Assembly (NCBI GenBank): GCA_015222065.1 | Contig: JADFUQ010000112.1 | Location: 1-32,446 of the forward strand | DNA from: Bacteroidota bacterium | GTDB lineage: Bacteria; Bacteroidota; Bacteroidia; Bacteroidales; VadinHA17 | Direction: 5' to 3' | Length of the DNA stretch: 32,446 bases | Shown: positions 1 to 8,568 of the stretch, in pieces | Layout: every line of letters starts with the position of its first letter | Numbering within the stretch: the first letter of the stretch is position 1 | Made by a program: the position numbers and the translations under genes | Notes under the pieces: generated by a model | Database searches by the model: none | Seen by the model: the letters and a program-made list of their open reading frames with translations, nothing else | What the model was told of the DNA's origin: nothing

Positions 1-441
1 GTGTTGCAGTGGGAAGAGGGATGAAGAGAGGGAGCGAGGGAGCGACTGAGAGAAGAGGCGAAAAGGAGATGAGGAGATGAGAAGATGAGAAGATGAGCAA
101 GATATATAGAAAGACCTGCCAGAGTGCGCCGAAGGCGTTCCTGGCAGAGTCGAAAGGAAGAAGAAAAATGTTCTAAAGTTGAAAGCATATAACTCTTTAG
201 ATCCCATGTTCCGGGATACGGGTTTTTGTTTGTTAAGTATTCATTATAGAAGTTTACCCCGTGAAATGCGACGCTTGCCCTGCCTGCCCCGTAAGGAAGA
301 ATGACTATACCGGGGTGCTCCTGCGCCTTTGCAGTGAAAAAACATAACAATCTTTTTCTTTATTCCATATCAACAGAAACATCAATTTTTTATATATTTG
401 CTGCCTGAATTTTTGCATCAAACTAAAATCTTAAATAACTC

Positions 442-2556
442 ATGTCAACATTACAAACATTACGTGAAAGAGGAGGAGTTCTTGTAGCAATTATTATAGG
501 ACTGGCACTTTTGGCTTTTATTTTAGGTGATTTTAAAATTGGAAAAGGAGCCGGAGGGAGATCGAAAAAATATTTTGAAATAGCAGAAATTGCCGGAAAA
601 TCCATTACTTACCAGGACTTTGAGAAAAAAATAAATAAACTTACAGAGATCTATAAATTATCGGGCAACGGGGTTATCGATGAAAGCACCTCAGAAAAAA
701 TCAGGGAGCAAAGCTGGCAACAGCTAATCCGCGAAAATATTCTGGATAATGAATATAAGGAACTGGGACTGGGTGTATGTAATGAGGAGTTGTTTGACCT
801 GATACAGGGAAATAACCCTCATCTTTTTATCAGGCAAATGTTTACTGATCCGCAAACAGGAAGAATGAATAAGCCTGCACTGATAAATTTCCTTAAGAAT
901 ATGGATAATGATCCAACCCAGAAAGCTTACTGGTTATTCATGGAAGACGAAATTCTAAATGACAGGTTTTTTATAAAATATACCAACCTTATTCGCAAAG
1001 GGTTATATCCCACACATAATCAAGCTGTAATTGAGTTTAACGAGTCAAATAAAAAGGTTGATTTTAATTATTTTGTTGAACGATTCAATACTATATCTGA
1101 TAGCGCTGTAACAGTAAATTTAAATGACCTTGAAAAATATTACAATGAACATAAAGATGATTATAAACAATCGCCTGCAAGGTCTATTGAATATGTTATA
1201 TTCAGTGTAGAGCCGTCTGAAGCAGATATTGCTGAAAGCGAAAAGTGGATCAATGGTATCAAATCTGAGTTTGAACAAGCTGAAGATGTGAAAGAATTTG
1301 TTAACCTTACAGCCGATACACGGTTTGAGGATATTAACCATACCCCGGATGAATTCCCGGAAATTATCAGGGGGTTTGTTGATACGGCTGAATTAGGAGA
1401 AGTTTACGGACCATATTTTGAAAATGAAACTTACAAACTGGCAAAAATAGCTGAGATAAACTACTTGCCTGATTCTGTACATGTCCGTCATATTCTTATA
1501 TCTGCCGGTCAGAACAGAAGCTTTAGTGAAGCAGAATCTACTGCAGACAGTCTGAAAACACTAATAAGAAACGGCACTAATTTTAACATGATTGCAATAA
1601 CTTTTTCCGACGACCAGGGATCAGCCCAACTTGGTGGTGATCTCGGATGGTTTAGCGAAGGACAAATGGTTAAACCTTTTAATGATACATGTTTTCAAGG
1701 GAAAACCGGTGATCTGACCATAGTTGAAACCCAATTTGGTTTTCACATTATTGAAATACTTGATCAGAGCAGTACTGTAAAAAAATTCAAAGTAGGAATA
1801 GTTGACAGAAAACTGGAACCAAGCTCAACTACATATCAGAACATTTATGCTGAAGCAAGTCGTTTTGCAGGGATGAACAACACATACGAGAAATTCAATG
1901 AAACTATTGTCGGTGAAGGTTATGATAAACGAACAGCTAATGATTTAAACCCCACTGATAAAGAAATTCCCGGTCTTGAGACACCAAGGTATCTTATACG
2001 GTCGGTTTTTGAAAGCAAAGAAAATGAGATTGTTCTTGATTTTAATGAGCAGGCTGTTTTTGAACTGGGTGATCAATTCGTAATTGCATATCTCTCCGAT
2101 GTAAAAAAAGAGGGATATTCTAAGCTTGAAGATGTTGAATCAGATATCCGCCTTAATGTTATGAAGGAGAAAAAAGCTTTGAAAATAATAGAAAATATTA
2201 AAGCCAGGATGAGTGAAACAGAAACCATTGAGGAACTTGGAAGAGACCTGGGGGTAAATATTGAAACTGCAACAGAAATTTCATTTAATTCATTTTCAAT
2301 TCCCGGAGCAGGTATAGAACCACAAGTAATTGCCACCGCAGTTAATAGCGATCAAGGGATACTTACCGGTCCTTTTATTGGAAATAACGGAGTATATGTT
2401 ATTACTGTCACAAACATTACAAATCCGGAAGAGACTGACCTTACAGCAATATTAAACCGTTTAAAAAGCACCTATAATTCCAGAGCCGGTTATGAAGCAT
2501 TTGAGGCATTGAAGGAAAATGCCGATATAGTTGACAGCAGGTCTAAATTCTACTAG
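442..2556 (+). CDS. PpiD/SurA-like membrane-anchored peptidyl-prolyl cis-trans isomerase
   Basis: N-terminal TM anchor (GGVLVAIIIGLALLAFILGDF), parvulin motifs VHVRHILIS and GGDLGWFSEGQMVKPF...TQFGFHIIEI; 704 aa. Confidence 0.9.
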   Translation: MSTLQTLRERGGVLVAIIIGLALLAFILGDFKIGKGAGGRSKKYFEIAEIAGKSITYQDFEKKINKLTEIYKLSGNGVIDESTSEKIREQSWQQLIRENILDNEYKELGLGVCNEELFDLIQGNNPHLFIRQMFTDPQTGRMNKPALINFLKNMDNDPTQKAYWLFMEDEILNDRFFIKYTNLIRKGLYPTHNQAVIEFNESNKKVDFNYFVERFNTISDSAVTVNLNDLEKYYNEHKDDYKQSPARSIEYVIFSVEPSEADIAESEKWINGIKSEFEQAEDVKEFVNLTADTRFEDINHTPDEFPEIIRGFVDTAELGEVYGPYFENETYKLAKIAEINYLPDSVHVRHILISAGQNRSFSEAESTADSLKTLIRNGTNFNMIAITFSDDQGSAQLGGDLGWFSEGQMVKPFNDTCFQGKTGDLTIVETQFGFHIIEILDQSSTVKKFKVGIVDRKLEPSSTTYQNIYAEASRFAGMNNTYEKFNETIVGEGYDKRTANDLNPTDKEIPGLETPRYLIRSVFESKENEIVLDFNEQAVFELGDQFVIAYLSDVKKEGYSKLEDVESDIRLNVMKEKKALKIIENIKARMSETETIEELGRDLGVNIETATEISFNSFSIPGAGIEPQVIATAVNSDQGILTGPFIGNNGVYVITVTNITNPEETDLTAILNRLKSTYNSRAGYEAFEALKENADIVDSRSKFY

Positions 2557-2620
2557 AATAAGAATAAACATATGGAGTTGGGAATTGTGATGCAGTATTC
2601 CGGGTATCCTGTTGCGAAAC

Positions 2621-3793
2621 TCAGGAAATATTAAAAAATTTCTCCATCCTGTCGAAAGCCTTGTTTATCATCTCTTCAGGTACACAAAAGGAGAGTCTCA
2701 AGTGACCTTCGCCTTTAAAAGCAACACCGGGTGTTGTAGATACAAGGGCATCAAAAAGTAATTTCTTGCAAAATTCGGCAGAATCTGCACCATCCTCATG
2801 CAATATTTTCGGGAACATGAGATATCCACCCTGTGGTCTTTGATATTTAAATACCGAAGGCATCCGGTCAAGCCGTTCACACATCAGGTTTCTGGCAGAT
2901 AAATAATGTTCGCTGAACTCACTTATGCAATCCTGTGGTCCCCTGAGTGCTTCAATAGCTGCATATTGTGAAACTACCGGTGTGCAAATTGCAAACGGAA
3001 TATGAGCTTTTGTTATCTGGGGTATAATTTCCTCGTCAGCATGAATATAACCTATACGCCAGCCAGTCATTGCATATGTTTTGGTAAATGTAAATGCACT
3101 TATCACATTCTTTGACATTCCAGGAACAGAGGCAATACTAAAATGTATATTTCCATCGAAGGTGAAATATTCGTATGCTTCATCTGTAATAAGCATAAGA
3201 TTATTTTCAAGAGCAATTTCTGCCAGTTGTAATTGTTGTTCTTCACTAAAAACCGAACCGGTAGGATTACCGGGAGTACAATACATAATTGCTTTGGTTT
3301 TTGGCGTTATTGATTTTTTTATGGCTTGTATATCAAGAACAAATCCTTCTTCCTCAATGGTTGGAACCAGAACCGGTTTGCCTAAAGCCATTACAACCTG
3401 CCTGATATGTGTTGAATAAGTCGGGGTAGGGAAAATTACCTCGTCGCCCGGATCTATAATTGCCATAACTGCTGCTGATAATCCTTCAATAGCACCAACA
3501 GTTACAATTATCTGCTCTGGATTAGCATTAATATTATTCTTTGTTTTTAATTTTTTTACTATTTCTTCTCTCAATTCCGGTAAGCCAGCCGACTCGGAAT
3601 ATCCTCCGGCCAGTCCTTTTTCTATTGCATTAATCGCGGCTTTTTTGATATGTCCAGGAGTATCTGAAGTAGGTTTTGCCCAGGACAGGAATGCCACATC
3701 ATCAAATTGTTTAGACAGTCGTGTCATTTCATGAATGGCTGATCTGGGTATTTGTGAAACCCTGTTTGAAATCAATTCTTTTCCTTTTCTCAT
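2621..3793 (-). CDS. PLP-dependent class I/II aminotransferase
   Basis: Fold-type I motifs YCTPGNPTGSVFS, ITDEAYEYFTF, FTFTKTYAMTGWRIGY (PLP lysine); 390 aa. Confidence 0.9.
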   Translation of the reverse strand: MRKGKELISNRVSQIPRSAIHEMTRLSKQFDDVAFLSWAKPTSDTPGHIKKAAINAIEKGLAGGYSESAGLPELREEIVKKLKTKNNINANPEQIIVTVGAIEGLSAAVMAIIDPGDEVIFPTPTYSTHIRQVVMALGKPVLVPTIEEEGFVLDIQAIKKSITPKTKAIMYCTPGNPTGSVFSEEQQLQLAEIALENNLMLITDEAYEYFTFDGNIHFSIASVPGMSKNVISAFTFTKTYAMTGWRIGYIHADEEIIPQITKAHIPFAICTPVVSQYAAIEALRGPQDCISEFSEHYLSARNLMCERLDRMPSVFKYQRPQGGYLMFPKILHEDGADSAEFCKKLLFDALVSTTPGVAFKGEGHLRLSFCVPEEMINKAFDRMEKFFNIS

Positions 3794-3816
3794 AGTATAT
3801 TTTCCAGGTTATGTTC

Positions 3817-4263
3817 CTAATTATAAGCAAGCCTGATTTCCGGGGTAGCCAGAGTAGGCTTAATATACTCCTGCCATGCAGGATTATCCCATGTTTTTAG
3901 GGCTCTATGTATCACATAATACTTCTCAGGAATTGGATGGGTGCCAACAACTACCTTTAAATTATATTGCTCCTCTATAAACTTCTTAAAAAATGTAATA
4001 CGCGTACATGGAGGATAGCCAACTACCATTCCGGTAGCAAAATGAATGACCTCTGCCCCATTCTTTTTCATTTCCCCCGGAACGTATTCAATATTTCCAC
4101 CAGGACATCCATCACAGGTTGAATACCCAACAAGCTCAACGTCCATGTCTTTGTAAATACTAAAAGCACCTTCCTTGTTTTTCATGGATCTAAAACATTT
4201 ACCACCACCACAAGTATGATAACGGTGACAAATAATAATTCCGATTTTTACTATTTTTTTCAT
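3817..4263 (-). CDS. CGGC-domain protein (putative metal-binding)
   Basis: KIGIIICHRYHTCGGGKCFRSMKNKEGAF and STCDGCPGG Cys/Gly-rich motifs typical of the CGGC domain family; 148 aa. Confidence 0.75.
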   Translation of the reverse strand: MKKIVKIGIIICHRYHTCGGGKCFRSMKNKEGAFSIYKDMDVELVGYSTCDGCPGGNIEYVPGEMKKNGAEVIHFATGMVVGYPPCTRITFFKKFIEEQYNLKVVVGTHPIPEKYYVIHRALKTWDNPAWQEYIKPTLATPEIRLAYN

Positions 4264-4278
4264 TTAAACTTGTTTTTT

Positions 4279-4311
4279 AACCAGTAACCAGCAACCAGCA
4301 ACCAGTAACCA
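4279..4311. repeat. heptamer tandem array AACCAG[T/C] (~4.7 units)
   Basis: aaccagt-aaccagc-aaccagc-aaccagt-aacca read directly; lies just upstream of the CGGC gene start codon. Confidence 0.9.
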
Positions 4312-4375
4312 AAAACTCAGGTTAATTATTATGTTTTTCTACGTTTTCTCCTTTTATAGTTTTCTTCTAAGTTCT

Positions 4376-5872
4376 TTAATCAACATTATCATGCAGGTAT
4401 GAATTATTATCTTTCAGTATTGATTTTTTCTTTTTATTATCCTCATTATCCTCCTCATCACCAAGAGAATATCTTGAAACTTTAGATTTAGATGAATAAA
4501 CATCATTCTTTATATTAATATTTCTTCTTATATAAGCAGGTTCATCTTCAAGTTCGTCAATATTATCTTTAACATCCTGATTTTTAAGACCTTTTTCTTT
4601 TATTATAGAATGTGTTTCTTTTATTTTCCTAATCCGTTCAGCATTTTTTTCAGAATTGATTGAATGGTTTTCCGGATTATGATCCGGTTTTTTATTCACA
4701 TCTGCCGGCTCTTCATCCTCCTCCTGCATATTAAAATTAATTGTACGTTGATTATTATTATATTCATCAACACGGTAAGTACCAAGATCTTTATCTTTAA
4801 TTTCAAAAATAGCATCCTGCCATTTTCTCTCATCCGATGAATTTTCAGACAACGTTACACTTTTCCTGGATCTGCTTTTTACATACAATTCAGGGATACT
4901 GTTAGCCTCAAAACCGGTAGCTATTATTGTAACAACTACTTTTTCTTCAAGTGATTCATCAACACCTGTTCCCCATATTAATTGCACATCCTCTGCTGCC
5001 AGTTCATTTAAATAATCGGTTATTTCGCCTACTTCATCCATACTTATTTCATCAGACCCGGAAGAAATGTTGAGTAAAATACTTTTTGCGCCGGTAATAT
5101 CATTCGAATTAAGCAAGGGTGATGTTACTGCCTGTTCAATTGCTTTCAATGCTCTTCCTTCACCTTCAGCTACACCAGTACCCATTATTGCCACACCCGA
5201 ATTAGTCATTACTGTCTGGACATCGGCAAAATCAACATTTATATAACCATGAACTGTAATTATTTCAGCTATTCCTTTAGCGGCAATAGTAAGCACATTA
5301 TCCGCGTGCCCGAATGCTTCAGACAACTTAAGATCTCCAAATATTTCCCTGAGTTTCTCATTATTAATTACCAGGAGTGAATCGACATATTGACTTAATT
5401 CATTAATACCGTCTATAGCCTGGTTAATCCTTTTCTGTCCTTCAAATTTAAAAGGGATTGTAACAATGGCAACTGTAAGAATACCTGCTTCGCGGGCTGC
5501 TTTCGCGATTACCGGTGCAGCTCCCGTTCCTGTTCCTCCGCCCATTCCGGCTGTCAGGAAAACCATTTTTGTATTGCTCGAAATTGCATCTGTTATATCA
5601 TCCATGTTTTCCAGAGCAGCCTGTTTACCTATTTCAGGAATATTTCCTGCTCCTCTTCCTTCAGTAAGAGATTCACCAATTTGTATTTTCACAGGAACCG
5701 GACTGGTATTCAATGCCTGTGCATCTGTATTGCACACCACAAAATTAACATCCTTTATGCCTTTTTGGTACATATAATTTACCGCGTTACTCCCACCTCC
5801 ACCAATACCCAGAACCTTTATAGTTGATGACTTTTCAACAGGCAGATCAAAGTTCATTATTTCGTCAGTCAT
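4376..5872 (-). CDS. ftsZ: cell division protein FtsZ
   Basis: Tubulin signature GMGGGTGTGAAPV, T7-type loop NVDFADVQTVM, C-terminal EPAYIRRN and terminal SYLHDNVD tail. Confidence 0.98.
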   Translation of the reverse strand: MTDEIMNFDLPVEKSSTIKVLGIGGGGSNAVNYMYQKGIKDVNFVVCNTDAQALNTSPVPVKIQIGESLTEGRGAGNIPEIGKQAALENMDDITDAISSNTKMVFLTAGMGGGTGTGAAPVIAKAAREAGILTVAIVTIPFKFEGQKRINQAIDGINELSQYVDSLLVINNEKLREIFGDLKLSEAFGHADNVLTIAAKGIAEIITVHGYINVDFADVQTVMTNSGVAIMGTGVAEGEGRALKAIEQAVTSPLLNSNDITGAKSILLNISSGSDEISMDEVGEITDYLNELAAEDVQLIWGTGVDESLEEKVVVTIIATGFEANSIPELYVKSRSRKSVTLSENSSDERKWQDAIFEIKDKDLGTYRVDEYNNNQRTINFNMQEEDEEPADVNKKPDHNPENHSINSEKNAERIRKIKETHSIIKEKGLKNQDVKDNIDELEDEPAYIRRNINIKNDVYSSKSKVSRYSLGDEEDNEDNKKKKSILKDNNSYLHDNVD

Positions 5873-5940
5873 GGCTATTATTTTTTGTTTTTAAATAAAT
5901 ACATTTTATATCACCGTTTTTTTCAAAAAGAACTGTAGTA

Positions 5941-6165
5941 AATTAATTAGTGTCCGTCAATAAATCCATCATTTTATTTTATTAAGCACCAAATAACAAA
6001 AAACAAATAACAAATAAATCCCAAATACCAATTATCAAATGTCCGAAACTGTTTTGATTATTGAATTTTTGAATATTGTAATTTATTTGAAATTTGGTGC
6101 TTGTCATTTGTGATTTTTAATTCTTATTTAAACATTCGGACTTTGTAGACGGACTCTAATTAACT
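5941..6165. mobile_element. MITE-like inverted-repeat element, copy 1 (ftsA-ftsZ intergenic)
   Basis: Terminal inverted repeats AATTAATTAGTGTCCGTC (5941-5958) and GACGGACTCTAATTAACT (6148-6165); right ~82 bp nearly identical to copy 2; imperfectly self-complementary interior (aagcaccaaataacaaa / tttggtgcttgtcattt). Confidence 0.65.
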
Positions 6166-6170
6166 GTTTG

Positions 6171-7469
6171 CTAATCCATTTTCACGTCATTTTCAGCAAA
6201 CATTTCATTAAATGTTTTCTTCCACTTCTCAAAAAAGCGAGGTTTTTCTCCCTTAATATCATTTTCCTGTTCAAGGAACTCATGTGAGGTTTCTTTTTCA
6301 ACCTCATAAGTATTCAGGTATTCAAACCCCTTAAGCACGAGGCCAACGCTGGTAGCAAATTGTGGCTGGTTAATATCATCGTCTAATTCACCACCTATAA
6401 ATTCATTTGGTAAACCTACTCTCACATCCATTCCTGTTTTAAATTTCACAAGTTGTGAGAGATGTCTGAGTAAAGCACCTCCGCCTGTCAGTACAACACC
6501 GGCAGCAAGTTTCTCAAAATATCCACTGTTTTCTATTTCAAATATTACTGCATCAATTATTTCTTCCATCCTTGATTGGATAATATATGCCAGGCTTTTA
6601 AAAGAAATCTCCTTTGGTTCCCGTCCTGAAATACCCGGAATTGTTACCACCTTATCATCCGGAGAAATATCGCCGAGAGCCGAACCAAACTGGATTTTCA
6701 ACGATTCAGCCTGCCGCTGAAGGATAGCACATCCTTCTTTGATATCTTTTGTAACCACATTACCACCAAAAGGTATCACTGCAGTATGCCTGATAATATT
6801 ATCATAATAAACAGCAACATCAGTTGTTCCTCCACCAATATCCACTAAAACCACACCTGCTTCTTTTTCATCATCAGTAAGTACTGCTTCAGAGGAAGCT
6901 AGTGGTTCCAGGATAAGCTCTCTTATTTGCAGTCCTGTCCTGTTAATACATTTCTCAATATTTTTTGCCGAAGCTATCTGTCCAATTACGATATGGAAAT
7001 TAGCTTCCAGCCTTCTACCATTCATTCCTACAGGATTTTTCACGCCTGTTTCATTATCAACAATAAAATTCTGAGGCAGGACATGAATAATTTCCTCTCC
7101 AACATCAATAGGAATCTTATACATATCCTTTATCAGCCGGATAATATCTTCCCGCGTTATCTCTTCTTCCACGGAATTCCTGTTAATATATCCTCTGTTT
7201 CGCATGCTCCTGATATGTTGGCCGGCGATTCCGACAAAAACCTGGCTGAAATTTATTTCAGAACGTTTTTGAACATCTTCTACGGTTGAGCGGATAGCAT
7301 TCACGGTTTCTTCAATATTCAGGACAACTCCCCGTTTTATACCTTTTGAGGGAGCTTTGCTAAGTCCTAAAATCTCGATTTTACCATTTTCATTTTTCCT
7401 GCCGACTACAGAAACAATTTTTGTTGTTCCAATATCAACAGCCGCAACGATATGGTCTTTTTTGTTCAT
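6171..7469 (-). CDS. ftsA: cell division protein FtsA
   Basis: Actin-fold motifs VAAVDIGTTKIVSVVG, LVDIGGGTTDVAVY, GVVLTGGGALL; dcw context next to ftsZ. Confidence 0.97.
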   Translation of the reverse strand: MNKKDHIVAAVDIGTTKIVSVVGRKNENGKIEILGLSKAPSKGIKRGVVLNIEETVNAIRSTVEDVQKRSEINFSQVFVGIAGQHIRSMRNRGYINRNSVEEEITREDIIRLIKDMYKIPIDVGEEIIHVLPQNFIVDNETGVKNPVGMNGRRLEANFHIVIGQIASAKNIEKCINRTGLQIRELILEPLASSEAVLTDDEKEAGVVLVDIGGGTTDVAVYYDNIIRHTAVIPFGGNVVTKDIKEGCAILQRQAESLKIQFGSALGDISPDDKVVTIPGISGREPKEISFKSLAYIIQSRMEEIIDAVIFEIENSGYFEKLAAGVVLTGGGALLRHLSQLVKFKTGMDVRVGLPNEFIGGELDDDINQPQFATSVGLVLKGFEYLNTYEVEKETSHEFLEQENDIKGEKPRFFEKWKKTFNEMFAENDVKMD

Positions 7470-7536
7470 AGTATTAGATTTTTAATGTGGTTATGTAATA
7501 TTCTCTACTTTTTTACCAATAAATAATTTCCTTTTT

Positions 7537-7773
7537 AATAATTAGAGTTTGTCCATATACTCTATATTTCGTTTATAAATAACAAATCTCAAAAAACAAA
7601 TAACAAATAATACCCAATGTTTGAAAAAACAAAATCCAAACAGCACATATACAAGAATTTGTTTGATTTTTTATTCATTAGAATTTGAGATTTATTTGAA
7701 ATTTGGTGCTTGTCATTTGTGATTTTTACTATTTATTTAAACTTTCGGACTTTATAGACGGACTCTAATTAGT
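7537..7773. mobile_element. MITE-like inverted-repeat element, copy 2 (ftsQ-ftsA intergenic)
   Basis: Left end TAATAATTAGAGTTTGTCCATA, right end TATAGACGGACTCTAATTAGTA; 7690-7771 aligns to 6081-6162 with 5 mismatches, including a 39-bp identical block. Confidence 0.65.
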
Positions 7774-8568
7774 ACGTTTAGTACAAACTATTTGTCCGTC
7801 AAATTTCAGGTTAATTGCTTCATACTTGTTCCACCCCACCTTGTTCAGGCCTTTTTCAAACAATGCGTATAGTTTCCTGAACTTTTCCTGATAACCGTCA
7901 AAGCCTCCAAAAATAATTCTGTAGGCTCCAACACGTGGCACTAGTTCAAGCTCTCCTTTTTTGTTAATATATATCTGTTCAATCTGTGCCTTCCAGAAAT
8001 CATGCGAACTGATGAAACAGCCCAGTTTATGAACTTGTTTGATTATATTGTCAGAATCAATATTTTTTATCATAAGTTCCTGCATAATTTCCTCAGGTTC
8101 ATTAATATAACCACTGGCTATCAGCACCCTGGGAGTGAATTTTTCAGAAAAAGGGACAATTGCACCTTCAGCGTCAATATAATAACTCATTCCCTTATTA
8201 TTTATAATTCTTACAACCGGTACTCTTTGAATTGCCTCAATATGCAACTTTCCCCCAATTGTTTTATATGCTTCTACTTTTTTCAGTGCCGGATGTAAAG
8301 CAAGCCGAATTTCAATTTCGCGGGTATCAAGAGTTCCAATTGGATAACCAAGTAACTGATTATCAGGTTTATTAATAATATTGAGTATATCATCTTGTGT
8401 AACAAACCGGCTGGTAAGCGAATCAGGTAAACTGATATCAATCGAATTACATGGAGTTTTTCCCGACCGATCAACAACAAAACCGGGAACCACAACTATA
8501 TAAGCTATGATAATTACCCAAACAAATATTTTCAGAATCCGCTTCATTTTTTCTTTATCTCTTCTCAA
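7765..8568 (-). CDS. ftsQ: cell division protein FtsQ/DivIB-like
   Basis: Short N-terminal TM, POTRA-like region (HPALKKVEAYKTIGGKLHIEAIQRVPVVRI); position between murC and ftsA. Confidence 0.88.
   Translation of the reverse strand: MRRDKEKMKRILKIFVWVIIIAYIVVVPGFVVDRSGKTPCNSIDISLPDSLTSRFVTQDDILNIINKPDNQLLGYPIGTLDTREIEIRLALHPALKKVEAYKTIGGKLHIEAIQRVPVVRIINNKGMSYYIDAEGAIVPFSEKFTPRVLIASGYINEPEEIMQELMIKNIDSDNIIKQVHKLGCFISSHDFWKAQIEQIYINKKGELELVPRVGAYRIIFGGFDGYQEKFRKLYALFEKGLNKVGWNKYEAINLKFDGQIVCTKRTN

Noticed and set aside
1120-1341. Small antisense ORFs throughout (e.g. 1120-1341, 5466-5777, 11519-11956, 27760-28095)
   Set aside because: They lie opposite strongly supported genes, have no recognisable domains and look like shadow ORFs.
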